Shown piece by piece: positions 1 through 9,610 of a DNA stretch of 17,161 nt (the first letter of the stretch is position 1; each line of letters begins with the position of its first letter). The notes under the pieces are model-generated. The model worked only from the letters and a program-made list of their open reading frames with translations. It was not told where the DNA came from and ran no database searches. Origin of the DNA: Euperipatoides rowelli (Eukaryota > Onychophora > Udeonychophora > Euonychophora > Peripatopsidae); NCBI GenBank assembly GCA_003024985.2, contig PXIH01S0020234.1; one strand, 5' to 3'. A program made the position numbers and the translations under genes.

Positions 1-1
1 A

Positions 2-203
2 CATTAATATATTGGTACAAAGAAAAACTTAAATTGTTGAGTTAATTTAGTTAATAAATAGGGATTCTAGATACCAGGACCAGGTAATATATAGATGGGT
101 ACCGTACATGAATATATTGGTCCAAGGAAAGTTGTTAAGTTGAGTTAATTTACTTAATAAATAGGGATTCTAGATACCAGGACCAGGTAATGTATAGAAG
201 GTA
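2..203. repeat. Two-copy tandem repeat, unit about 103-105 bp
   Basis: Two adjacent copies start at the shared AATATATTGG (6 and 111). Both run through GGGATTCTAGATACCAGGAC (61 and 164) and CAGGTAAT to about 98 and 203. The last 40 bases of each copy are nearly identical. The first half differs by a few substitutions and a 2-base indel, so the offset shrinks from 105 to 103. The left edge of the array may lie outside the window. The unit matches no family I recognise and has no open frame. Confidence 0.85.
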
Positions 204-560
204 TATTGAGTTTCCCNTTTATTCTGTTGTATTTGCTGGGGTGAGTTAGAGGAGGAGTTAGTTTCGTTGTAGCAATCTGAGGGCCATACTAGAGTCCGTT
301 GATTTCAACCTGCTCACCTACATTTCGTGCTTGGACTAGTCCCTGACACTGCACAGCAGTACAGAAATAAACCCTTGATCTTTTTTGTTCTGCACCTAGT
401 TTAATGTACAATAAAAATTAAAATATTAAAGTCAACTACCCTTCAAAAATAAGTTTTATTTTTTTTCCTTTAAAAAAATTTATGTGAAATCAGTAGGCTA
501 CAACGGTTCAAAAGAAATTAAACTTTTTTAATCTCATTTTTTCCCTTCTTGATATTTTAG
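204..560. other. Intronic or upstream sequence, partly higher GC, unidentified
   Basis: From 204 to about 400 the base composition is clearly less AT-rich than the following kilobases. An AATAAA lies at 366-371 within it, which suggests the end of an old repeat or LTR rather than an exon. A GTGAGT at 241 resembles a splice donor, but no convincing coding block precedes it. From 400 to 560 the sequence is ordinary AT-rich DNA ending in the acceptor TTTTAG at 555-560. Confidence 0.4.
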
Positions 561-699
561 ACATCCGAGGACACAAATCTTTACCACACTGATAGAAAGC
601 CGTTTGATGCTCGTACCAGGAAATGTTTTCATCCTGCCTGTAACCTTTAATCCTATTAAAGACATTTATTATGAAGATTGGTTAGAGTTTTTCTTTGAG
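561..699 (+). CDS. Exon A of a ciliary MSP/ASH-domain protein (CFAP65-like candidate)
   Basis: Internal exon of 139 bases between acceptor ATTTTAG (ends 560) and donor GAG|GTAAAT (intron from 700). It starts with one base that completes a codon and then reads 46 codons without a stop, ending in phase 0. The peptide contains LVPGNVFILPVTFNP followed by YYEDWLEFF. This is the usual end of an MSP/ASH (ASPM-SPD-2-Hydin) immunoglobulin-like domain: a proline-glycine turn, a hydrophobic strand ending in F-x-P, then the last strand pair. Such domains build axonemal proteins of cilia and sperm tails. The pattern is seen directly; the family is established knowledge; the choice of CFAP65 over HYDIN, CFAP47 or DLEC1 types is a guess. 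The 5' part of the gene lies outside the window. Confidence 0.8.
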
Positions 700-2310
700 G
701 TAAATCAATTTGTAAATTACAAATGGTTCTCCTTTTAGTTGTAATCCCATCAGTCCTCATCTACATTCAAGTTATCCATTGTTTAATTTGAAATAGGTTA
801 AAGATAAATTTATTAGTATTGCCTCCTTTATTTTCCTAATGCTTATCCAATCAAATTTTTAACTTTTTTAAGTATATAATTGTCAACTTTGATTTTAGCT
901 CAGCTTTAAGTGTTTTTAATTTTGGTCATATTATCTCCCATAACATGCATAAATCTTTTTATTAAAAACAAATATCCTAAACTGGAAAGATTATTTGATT
1001 TTTTAAATGGAGCTTAATCAAACCTTAATATTCTACAGTATATGCTTAACTTTTTTTTGTTGAATAAATAGCGTGCACGCCACTTATTAAACTCATTGAA
1101 TATTTGCATCAGCTGTTCATACTATATTATAGTCAATATAGCCAAACTAACACTCCATGTTAAACTCTGTGTTAAAGGAATCACATTTTTTGCTTGATAG
1201 ACTAAAAATTATGTAAAAATATGATACTTGAAATTTGCATATTTTTTTTGTGAAGAAAAAAAAAACTTTTTAAATAAAAACTTATACTGTTTTTTTATAT
1301 TCTGATATTTTTCTTTAAAAATATTTTTAATATAATCACATTATTGATAATTGTTTATTATGACTAATATTAAATATACAGTACACAATCCATGTTTTTT
1401 GAATGTGTACTGAAGGCAAAACTGATCTTGATTGGAACTTTTATGAAACTTCCTTAATTTCTTTACACTCCGATCTTTAATTATTCTAACAAAATTTTAT
1501 TTTGTACCGTATCTACTGTTATTACCTTTTTTTTAATTCAGTTTATTTTTAAATTAATGAAATATTTTAACAGTAATATGTAAACAAATGACCTTATTGT
1601 AACTTGGATTTTGTTTAGAGTCTGTCAATACTTATATACTTTTATTTTTATTGTTAAGAACATAGATATAATTACTTCCTCCATGTTGACACTGTAAGAT
1701 GATTTATTTTCTCTTTGGAAGTCAAACCTTATAGATTTACTAATGAATGGGATAGACATCTTGACTATCTCTCTTTGACATTTCATGTAGTGGGAAACAC
1801 AGACAATATGTGACATAGCAAATAAAAATAACTAACATTTTGGATCACTTTGACACCAGTTGTTAATTGCTTTAAAAAAGCCAGATTTTTTGTTGTTTTT
1901 TAATTTTTAGAATACTTTATTAATAATTTTTAAACTCCTATTATTACAATCTTTAAACCAAAACTAAATATACATTAACGTTTATAAAGATTTAAACTGT
2001 TTGTTCAAATTAAAAATTTAAAAGGTTATTGAATAAAGTTTGATATTAACCTACAGTATATTAGATTGGTTGTACAAAACAAAAGAGGTGGCAGGCAGTG
2101 GCGTAACTAACAAGCTTGCTGGGAGGCCCATGGATGCAAGGGGCCCACACCTGAACAATAGATATATACTGTAACTAACTGTTGGTGTGGGCCCAATGTA
2201 TATATTTTGTAGTGAGGTCATGCATTCTTAGTTACACCACTGGTGGCAGGTAATTATAATTCTCAGTTAAATATTGGCACCATTTTTATTTTGTACTCTT
2301 TACTTTGTAG
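700..2310 (+). other. Intron 1 (1.6 kb)
   Basis: AT-rich DNA with many T and A runs. The only recognisable content is the hAT-type MITE at 2088-2250. A 63-codon minus-strand open frame at 1625-1816 has no protein-like pattern and is not called. The acceptor at its end is CTTTGTAG, 2303-2310. Confidence 0.7.
2088..2250. mobile_element. Complete hAT-type MITE, 147 bp with 8-bp target duplication
   Basis: The element is 2096-2242. It begins CAGTGGCGTAACTAA and its reverse complement begins CAGTGGTGTAACTAA, so the terminal repeats match at 14 of 15 positions. It is flanked on both sides by the identical 8 bases GTGGCAGG (2088-2095 and 2243-2250). CAGTGG ends with 8-bp duplications are the hallmark of hAT transposons. 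A second inverted pair sits inside: GGGCCCACACC (2141-2151) and GGTGTGGGCCC (2184-2194). There is no coding capacity, so it would have been moved by a transposase encoded elsewhere. The perfect duplication and near-perfect ends suggest a fairly recent insertion compared with other elements here. Confidence 0.92.
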
Positions 2311-2441
2311 GGTAATTCTTTTAAAGTTTTTCTCAGAGGTTGTTTACCATTGTCAGAATTATCATGTCCCGAAGAACTTGATTTTGGTGTCTGTGTGGTA
2401 AATAAAGAACACAAACAGGAATTACTTCTAACCAATAATAG
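2311..2441 (+). CDS. Exon B of the ciliary MSP/ASH-domain protein
   Basis: Exon of 131 bases between TTTGTAG (ends 2310) and donor AG|GTGAGT (intron from 2442). It enters in phase 0, matching the end of exon A, reads 43 codons and leaves two bases over. Its start, GNSFKVFLRGCLPL, finishes the domain begun in exon A: the common last strand with L-x-G before a proline. It then opens a new domain with CPEELDFGVCVVN and a hydrophobic strand ending LLLTNN. The L-D-F-G strand followed by a small loop and a strand ending in N is the classic start of an MSP/ASH repeat. The two leftover bases join the first base of exon C as a serine codon. Confidence 0.85.
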
Positions 2442-4536
2442 GTGAGTATTTAAATTTGCTATAATTATGTGTGTAGATTTAAAAAAAAAAAATTTCCTAA
2501 ATATTTTTTTTCGTCTGCACTATGGAGCGTAACTGAATCAGGTTGCATGTCTTTTCACTTGTGCTTGAAAACACTTCACTGCTTTTCTAAATGAGCAAGT
2601 CAGATACTAACTTGAAGTACATTTAATTCATTCATATGGATCTGGGCAATAAGTCTTTCTATAATGTGCATTAGAGATTGAATAAATCTATGAAGACATG
2701 NTCCTTTTTTTTTTCATTTGTACATTAGCAACATAAGCTGTCAGCACATTATTAATCTCCGTTCTCATCTTTCTAACATATTTATTCCACAAACTGATAA
2801 TTCCTTTATCTGAACGTTACGGTGAGGCACTTCTGCAGTTTTAAGGCATAACAATAGGGCTCACAGTATTAGGTCATGCTAACTTGTGATGGATTCCCTT
2901 TAGGCTCTACAATTTAGGAAAAACAATAGATCTGAAATTTTGATGAAATTCACTACACAAATTTAAATACAATCGCAAAACATAAAGCTTAATTTGGATG
3001 TGTTGAGAATACCACTAAAATAATGTTGAAAACATTGATGCAAACTGTGCACGCTAGCAGTACCCCCTAAACTGTACAAGTGTTAGTATGAGGAGAATCA
3101 AAAGTCGATCCATCAACAGTGTCAACCATGAATTACAAGACAGTTCATAGGAGTTGGAGAAGCTCCAATTGATTAATGCTTTTCTCTTGCAGCTAATACA
3201 CTAATACTGACACAAGGTCTGAGATTTAGAGTAGAGTTGTAGAAAAATGGTGATAAACCTTAGATCTGCAGCTTATGCAATTAATTCTTTCAAGAAGTGG
3301 GTAGTTATGGTAGGGTTTTGGTTTTCTTCCTTCCATTGCTTTATCCCTGTGCTTAGCAGAAGTCCGGGAACCAGACCACATAACATAGATTTCACACCTT
3401 TTTAAATAAAATAAAAAAATTTGATAAATAAAACATACATTTTTTGGGCAAAATAAAACTAAATTGACAAAGTTGACAATAGCACTTTAATATTTGATGT
3501 GTATTGTGCAAATACCATAGAGGGCGGCGGTATCAGTCATCTAACAGTCTACCTTGATCGTCTTTGTTGCCTTTTCCCGAAGGCAAATTAAAATATTCAA
3601 AAGTATTACTAAATATACTGTGGGAATTAAGAATATTTTATTAAGTGTAAATTATGAAATAATTTTACCAATATTGTAAATTCCCACAGTATTACTAAAT
3701 ATACTGTGGGAATTAAGAATATTTTATTAAGTGTAAATTATGAAATAATTTTACCAATATTGTAAATAAAAAATAATTAGAAAATTATTTCACTATAAAG
3801 TCTTAATTGCAGTCATGAAGAAAAGTTGGTTTCATGTGTTTAGCTTAGCTTTACATTCTTACAGTTTAAAAAAATGGATGTTAGCTAAATAAAACTCTAA
3901 ACTTTGAATGAGAATTATTAAAATCTAAAAATATAATTGCAGGTTGAATTTGTTTTTAATATTAGGCTATGTCGCTAATTAATAAATGTTAAAATACAAT
4001 AGGGGAAATATTTAGTTAAATTGAAAAAAATATTATTAATTGGTTATAGACTAATATTTTATACAGCTTATAAATTACTACCTATTTATTATTTTAAATA
4101 TGCAGTATTTACTATTTATAATATTCAATGGTTTTTGAAAATGAAAAGTATAATTATTATGACATAGCATATTAAAATAAAAATAGAAAAAAAATAAATA
4201 AAGGTTATTTCCAACTTTGCAGTGATAATAATTGATACAAGTAGTAAATCTATGTCATAATTTTTACTTGGAATTCACAATATATAATATTAGAAATGCT
4301 GGCAGATATGTGTGCTATATTAGAGAATGTTCCACAGCATCAAATATTCTAAGAAAACGTTGCTACATACCCCAATATGTATGCTATTAAATTATTTAAA
4401 TATTGATCTCTACAAATGCAATGTCCATGAACACTAGCCAATTCTTCTTCTTCTTGTTTTCATTATCAACCTATTTCTTCTTCTTATTAGTATTATACAA
4501 TAATTGAAGGCTTTAATTTTTTTTTTTTTCTTTCAG
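2442..4536 (+). other. Intron 2 (2.1 kb)
   Basis: About 2500-3400 is less AT-rich than its surroundings and gives several short antisense open stretches, for example about 54 codons at roughly 3222-3385. None has a motif I can name, so it may be an old unidentified repeat. The 86-bp duplication at 3602-3767 is listed separately. The remainder is AT-rich with TTC triplet runs at about 4444-4482. A long pyrimidine tract and TTTCAG (ends 4536) form a strong acceptor. Confidence 0.6.
3602..3767. repeat. 86-bp tandem duplication containing a 72-bp TA-flanked inverted-repeat element
   Basis: Bases 3602-3681 and 3688-3767 are identical over 80 positions (period 86). ATACTGTGGGAATT (3615-3628) is the exact reverse complement of AATTCCCACAGTAT (3679-3692). 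Together they bound a 72-bp core, 3618-3689, flanked by TA on each side, as in Tc1/mariner-type MITEs. The left terminal repeat recurs at 3701-3714, but the second copy stops at 3767 just before its right terminal repeat. This reads as one miniature element that was tandemly duplicated with its left flank, most simply by slippage, since the copies have not diverged. Assignment to Tc1/mariner is inference from the TA flanks. Confidence 0.85.
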
Positions 4537-4654
4537 TAATGTATCTTTAAATTTTTTGTGGGCTTTGAATGATTCATGTTTTACTCTCTTGACAACCACA
4601 ACAAGTGTTCCTGCAAAAAGTGTTTTACCAATTGCTTTCAGTTTTTCATCAGAG
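4537..4654 (+). CDS. Exon C of the ciliary MSP/ASH-domain protein
   Basis: Exon of 118 bases between a strong acceptor (T-rich tract, TTTCAG ends 4536) and donor GAG|GTACAT (intron from 4655). Its first base completes a serine codon with exon B. It then reads 39 codons without a stop and ends in phase 0. The peptide continues the domain opened in exon B: NVSLNFLWALNDSCFTLL, then TSVPAKSVLPIAFSFSSE. This fits the middle strands of an MSP/ASH domain, where a W-containing strand is followed by a proline turn and a strand of the form L-P-I-x-F. The donor is the weakest of the set, but the phase agrees with the next exon. Confidence 0.83.
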
Positions 4655-4880
4655 GTACATTAGGCTAGCCTATATAGGCTATAGTATATATATATATTTT
4701 TTTCTTGTTTGATTTTTAAAATTTATTTTAGAATTGTTTACATGATGATTTGTTCAAATCTAGGGAGCCCAGATTTATAAAAAAAATAAGGGACAACCTG
4801 GTTTGGAGAGGGGGGGGGGAGATATTTTTAAAAAAAAAAGTTTAGTTACCAGTACCGGTATTAGCCTCGTCAATTAGTAT

Positions 4881-5123
4881 TGTTAATACTCTAGAAATTA
4901 TGGATCCATTAATTAAGTGCAGTTAAAATAAAAACTATGACAGAAGATACTTATTAAAACATAATTAATACTGGAATGGATTACATTTTATATATAATAC
5001 AACAAAAGATATCCAGCTAGATCAGTAGCCATCATGATTAACCGTCATGCACTTCACATCAAAAAACTTTCACCACCAGGTGGCACTACAAATCGTACAA
5101 TTATATCCAACAATTCCCCCTTT
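4881..5123 (-). mobile_element. Ty1/copia 3' LTR with polypurine tract (antisense)
   Basis: On the minus strand a polypurine tract AAAGGGGGAAT (complement of 5113-5123) is followed directly by TGTTGGATATAATTG, the start of an LTR at 5112. The stretch that begins TGTTAA at 4881 and ends CCAACA at 5112 (plus-strand reading) is 232 bp with TG/CA ends and imperfect terminal inverted bases, a common copia LTR layout. The adjacent copia RNase H tail upstream of the tract fixes the orientation. The inner edge at 5112 is firm; the outer edge at 4881 is inferred from the TG dinucleotide. No second LTR was found. Confidence 0.75.
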
Positions 5124-5138
5124 ACGATTGTATGACAC

Positions 5139-5391
5139 CTAGTTCCTGTGAACTAGTCCATAATATTTACAATTATTCTGCAACTTTTCTACATTCTCAG
5201 CCTTAGTAAGTGTATCGCCTCCATTTCATTAGTTGGTTTATACAGTATATATTTGTATCTGTGACTTTTCTACTTGTTCTCTAACAAAATAATATTTTCT
5301 ACTATAATGTTTGGTTCTGGGATTGACCCCAGCTCCATTAGCCCAATACATACTGAATTGACTATCTGAGTAAAAGGTTAGGGTCCTTTAC
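5139..5391 (-). pseudogene. Ty1/copia Pol remnant: C-terminal RNase H
   Basis: The minus strand reads VKDPNL, then in another frame YSDSQFSMYWANGAG, PRTKHYSRKYYFVREQVEKS and QIQIYTV. A further frame reads DTLTKAENVEKLQNN and a final TAG at 5139-5141, 16 bases before the polypurine tract. The blocks DSQ, R-T-K-H-x-x-x-x-Y-x-x-x-R-E-x-V and D-x-L-T-K are the standard end of copia-type RNase H. At least two frameshifts (about 5372 and 5236) and a stop break it. Everything upstream (Gag, integrase, RT) is absent beyond 5391, so only the 3' end of the retroelement is present. It is antisense to the ciliary gene and lies inside the hAT-like element. Confidence 0.85.
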
Positions 5392-5854
5392 ATATTTAGC
5401 CTTTTGTAAAAAAAAAAAAAAATGTTATTCCTTAATTTTGTTTATATTTTGATTTTTTAGGTTATTAACACTAATAAGTTATTCTATTAGTGGAAAAAAA
5501 ATTAAGTCTCTGGTTTTATTAAAAAAAAAGATATTTAATTTGTATTTAAAAAAAAACAAAAACACAAAATTAGGCCTACTTTTTTTTTTTGAAAATAGAT
5601 CTCANAAATAATTATTATAATCAGTATTTATTCGTAGATGCACACTAAATGCTCCTATTTATGGTATATGATTGTTTTCCATTACACAGCCAATCAAAAC
5701 GTCCTTAGAATTATTTACTGTATGTTTATATCAAATTGAAGTAACCTTACTGGAGGTCTGCATCTTGTACCTGCATATCTTACTCATAAACGGTCAAATA
5801 TTTCTATTGCTTTTTTTTTTTTAATATTTACAATATTACTAATTTGTAATGAAA

Positions 5855-6123
5855 TTATAAAATCATTTTCTTGGTTAGATGATACGTGCGCTCATTCATT
5901 TTCAAACGCAGAGACAACTGTGACAAATTGTTATCACTAATGTGATCGACATCTGATGAAATGAATTCTGAATCTCAAGAAAGATATATTCTAAATATGA
6001 ATTAGAATTTTCATAAAGCTCTTGTAAAATTTTCTTCTGCAATTTATTAATGGAGTTTTTCTGTGTTTTTTTACTGGGAAAGCTATTACTTGCTATTAAA
6101 CAAACAAGGAAAACAAATAAAAT
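5855..6123 (-). pseudogene. Antisense protein remnant, possible transposase fragment
   Basis: Two overlapping minus-strand frames are open here. One runs from 6123 to a stop at 5902-5904 (73 codons, lysine- and glutamine-rich, containing INKLQKKILQELYENS). The other covers 5974-5858 (39 codons, DSEFISSDVDHISDN, then LSLRLKMNERTYHL) with a stop at 5855. The sequence between the A/T runs here is less AT-rich than its flanks, and the peptides look protein-like. The position inside the hAT-like element suggests transposase, with one frameshift between the frames. I do not recognise a defined domain, so the assignment is inference from context. Confidence 0.35.
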
Positions 6124-6992
6124 TTAGCAACCCGGTAAACATGACAAATTATAAATGCGTCATTAAAAATTATTTAAACTGCCTATATATTATTTATTTA
6201 TTAACTTCCATTAAGTAAATAACATAGCATAAGTTACAAATATCTTGTTGCCATGTCTATAGAACAATACTATAACAATAAGAAAGAACTAAAAATAAAA
6301 TATATGTGAGAAAAATTAATGACCGATCTAACTTGGGGATAGGATGTGCATCTTTCTAATAATGCCCGAGGTATATCGGCATCAGCCGTGAAGTGGTATA
6401 CGCTTTAATTTGTATTTTTTTTTTTAAAGAATTGAGCCCACAAACAGTGTTGGAGGTTAAAGTTAAAAATAATGTATTTATATTCAAACACTCATATAAA
6501 ATTTTGAAATAAGGGATAACTAATATCAAAATACGGGACATTTTAGCAGCCCAACATTTGTCAGGACAAGGGGACACATCTCTAAAATACGGTTCAATCC
6601 CATGATATTATACGGGACATATGGGATCCTTATTCAAATCGTTGCCTAATTATGTTATTCGTATCGTAAAAATTTGCTAAAATTGATTTCTTTTGTATTT
6701 GGATTTTTTTTACCTTTTATTGCATACAAAGCAAGGGAGGTGGTAATTTCCCTGGTCCACAGATCTACTACATATTACTGTTTTTACAAATTTTATATTT
6801 TTGTTTGCTTCGAAATCAGGTTTATACCAGAATCCATAATAGATATGGTTAACTCCCTTTAAGTAAAAATTCAAATTATGGGTCTGTAAAATGCATTGTT
6901 CATCCATTTAATATTGGAAAATTTATATACTCCATGTAATATACCTAATATAAAGAAATTTTAAATAAAATATATATTTTTTATTTTAAAAG

Positions 6993-7077
6993 CTGGTGTG
7001 TGATGTTGAGATGAAAGCTGTTTGTATCTATTGGGCACATATCAAGAAATATCTAACTGTTTATTTGAGAGCTAGAG
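6993..7077 (+). CDS. Exon D of the ciliary MSP/ASH-domain protein
   Basis: Short exon of 85 bases between acceptor TTTTAAAAG (ends 6992) and a consensus donor GAG|GTAAGT (intron from 7078). It enters in phase 0, matching exon C, reads 28 codons and leaves one base. The peptide, LVCDVEMKAVCIYWAHIKK then YLTVYLRAR, is the closing strand pair of the domain opened in exon B: an alternating hydrophobic strand ending L-x-V-x-L-R-A. The exon is too short to be called on its own. The phase agreement on both sides and the domain continuity support it. Confidence 0.8.
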
Positions 7078-8876
7078 GTAAGTTAGAATAATACAGTATT
7101 TTAAAATTTGTCATTAAATGTTAATGGTGGAAATTTGGGTTAAAACTAAACTATTTGTATGCACTGTCAGCTATCGATGCCTGAGGATCACCACACAGGA
7201 TGGACAGAAAAGACTGGAACTTGGATGTTGATGCAAAATAATTTATAACCACCAACGAATCACATCTTGATTAGCCAATAAATATAAATTTGTAGACGAC
7301 CTGACAGTTTTGTGTATAGGAAACAATAATGTACGAGATATAACGTAAAATGAAGAGCATTATTCTCGATGCTGCTAGTGACTAAGCATACATTGCAATA
7401 TAAGAAGAAAATGGAGTAGATTTAAAGAATCACATATTTAGTTTAATAGGATCCCCACAGAAGTAATAACTTTGTATATGAATATTTTAAAAGTAATATA
7501 TAGTCATTGGATCACTCACTGATCAACAGAATTCCCAACTTGTATAATAACTAAGGAATGATTATAACAACGCTATGACAATTTGCAATTTAAGTTGATA
7601 CATTACTTCGAATAGTAAAATTTTATCATTACGTTAGATATAGTTGTATATCATGCAATGTTTTCAAGTTTGCCAATACATGTTAATATTATCATCAGAA
7701 TAATATACTCAGTCATTTCATATCTTAGTGAAATCATTTGCCAATAACATACAACTTCATTACTCATTGTGAATCATGATATTTCTTTTGCATATCTACT
7801 ATGACAAGCAAATACCTCTTGTGCACTCTCTTCATGCTGTAATAACTAGTCATCATCCTTTGTTACATCAAGTTGTTTAGTTTAAGTTTCTGTACTCATC
7901 ATACACTGTAAACCAAGTTCTGAAATCACAATAATCTACATTGTATGCCAACTAACATTCATCTGTTTATTCAATGCATAGTGAATACAACATATAGTTT
8001 AACGATCTCATTTTCATCTCGTGACCAACCATATATTTTTTATTATTAAATATTTTTGAATATTAAACCTCTGTTCTGGCTTACATGAAAATCGACATTC
8101 ATATTATTTGTTTGAAATCTTGCTATTATCTCATTATAGTTAAGTGTGTTTATTCAGATTGACCGCATAAATTCCACTACTATTTTTTCAAACCAACCTG
8201 TCAAATAACATCAGATACATCTCATTTGAAAAAAATTACACACCTGTTAACTCCTCTACTTATTTCACATTTATTCCAAATTATCCTCCAACATCAATAT
8301 CGCATGACTTTTTTTTTAAAAATAGAACAATGCTTATGATTTGCTTTTATTGGAAAACAATAATAATAAGCTACATTTTAATAAAGTTAGCTTTTTTTCT
8401 ATTGTATTACATTTTTAATATCTTAACTATATACTGCAATAACAGACTTCATACCCCTCTCTGCATATTCTACAATATTTGTGGGATTTCGATAATCTTG
8501 GCATTATGGCATAATAGTATAGATCTATTAAATTATATCATGGTACTGTATATTAATATATCATGATATATAATTGTTATACAGTATATACAGTAATTAT
8601 CAATATTTAATGGAAATTTATTTTATGTACAAAATTTAACTGGGCTTATGAGCTTCTTAAATAATAATGGAGGTAATATATAAATATTTATAATAATCTT
8701 TAATGCTACATTTAAAGTTTCACTTGTGCAACTAACAAGTAGGAGAAGGAAAAAAAATCATTTTTGCAACCATAGGCATATTTCTACTCAATAGTGCATA
8801 TTTTACAAACCCCATTATCGATGATCTTAAAAAAAATTCAGTCTGAATTATCAATCAAAGTTGTATCCAAATTCAT

Positions 8877-8911
8877 AATTCTTATAATTGATTGAATTCT
8901 TATAATTGATT
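8877..8911. repeat. Two direct copies of a 17-base unit
   Basis: AATTCTTATAATTGATT occurs at 8877-8893 and again at 8895-8911, separated by a single G. This looks like a simple local duplication in AT-rich intron sequence. Confidence 0.85.
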
Positions 8912-9513
8912 AAATTGTTAATATTTTCTTCCTTACTCTTGAAAATATTACAGATTAAACAGGAGAATGACTTTGATGATGCCATTAACTCATATATACT
9001 CATTTAGTGAAGCTGTGAATTGATAAAGAATGGGTGATAAAAAAAATTGTTTGATTTAGCAACTCACTAAAGTAGCCTACACCTGGTCCCCAAATAATGT
9101 TCTTAATTGGTTTCCAAAAATCATGTGCTAATTGAAACTTCGTTATTTTGAACCTGAAATGTCATAAGAAATAAGCTTATAAGCATTAATTGGTTCATGA
9201 ACAGCACTAATTAAAAAATATTTCCTAAAGTTAATAAAACAAATACTGTAGACCTACTGTAAACATAAAAAAATACCATTATATTAATATTTGCATAAAA
9301 TGAATTGCATTTTTGTAATCTTATAGCCTATAAAATAATGATTACTTGAATAATATACAATATAACAGAATAAAAAAAATGTTTAAAAAAAAAATTGTAT
9401 GAAATAATAAATGTTAAATTATAGGCTACTCGTTTTTTGTTTAAAAACAATCCAAATAAAAGTGTTTTTATTTTCTTTTTCTAATAATAATTTATTATAA
9501 GTCCACAGGTTGA

Positions 9514-9557
9514 CAGGTTGTAGAAGATGTAATAAATAATTGGGTCACTACAACCTG
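9514..9557. repeat. Inverted repeat, 10-base perfect arms
   Basis: CAGGTTGTAG (9514-9523) is the exact reverse complement of CTACAACCTG (9548-9557), with 24 bases between. The arms are GC-richer than the surroundings. The outer flanks show no obvious target duplication, so this could be a hairpin or the remains of a very small inverted-repeat element. Confidence 0.75.
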
Positions 9558-9610
9558 CCTTCTCCATGCAGTTCAATTTCAGTTTATTATAATGAAATAG
9601 GGATTTTTTT

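Larger units (their letters stand above)
4753..6640. mobile_element. hAT-like DNA transposon remnant, 1.87 kb, with 8-bp target duplication
   Basis: The 8 bases TTCAAATC occur at 4753-4760 and 6633-6640. Immediately inside, the left end reads TAGGGAGCCCAGAT (4761-4774) and the reverse complement of the right end reads TAAGGATCCCATAT, matching at 11 of 14 positions. An 8-bp duplication plus short related ends fits the hAT superfamily. The right subterminal region repeats the motif ATACGGGACAT (at about 6531 and 6610), as subterminal transposase-binding repeats often do. Antisense open stretches at 5855-6123 may be what is left of the transposase. A Ty1/copia fragment is nested inside at 4881-5391. 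The element fills most of intron 3 (4655-6992). An independent chance match of the 8-mer cannot be excluded without a family alignment. Confidence 0.68.

Noticed and set aside
211-246. Possible exon ending at the donor-like GGG|GTGAGT (241)
   Set aside because: The preceding bases contain an ambiguous base, have no convincing acceptor and read no domain-like peptide.
1625-1816. 63-codon minus-strand open frame
   Set aside because: AT-rich low-complexity peptide inside intron 1; no family pattern.
6356-6907. Open frames of 62-73 codons on both strands
   Set aside because: They cover the repetitive end of the hAT-like element and nearby AT-rich intron; peptides are hydrophobic and overlap on opposite strands without any motif.
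8330-8566. 78-codon plus-strand open frame, isoleucine- and tyrosine-rich
   Set aside because: Looks membrane-like only because AT-rich DNA encodes I, Y, N and L; no start context or homology pattern.
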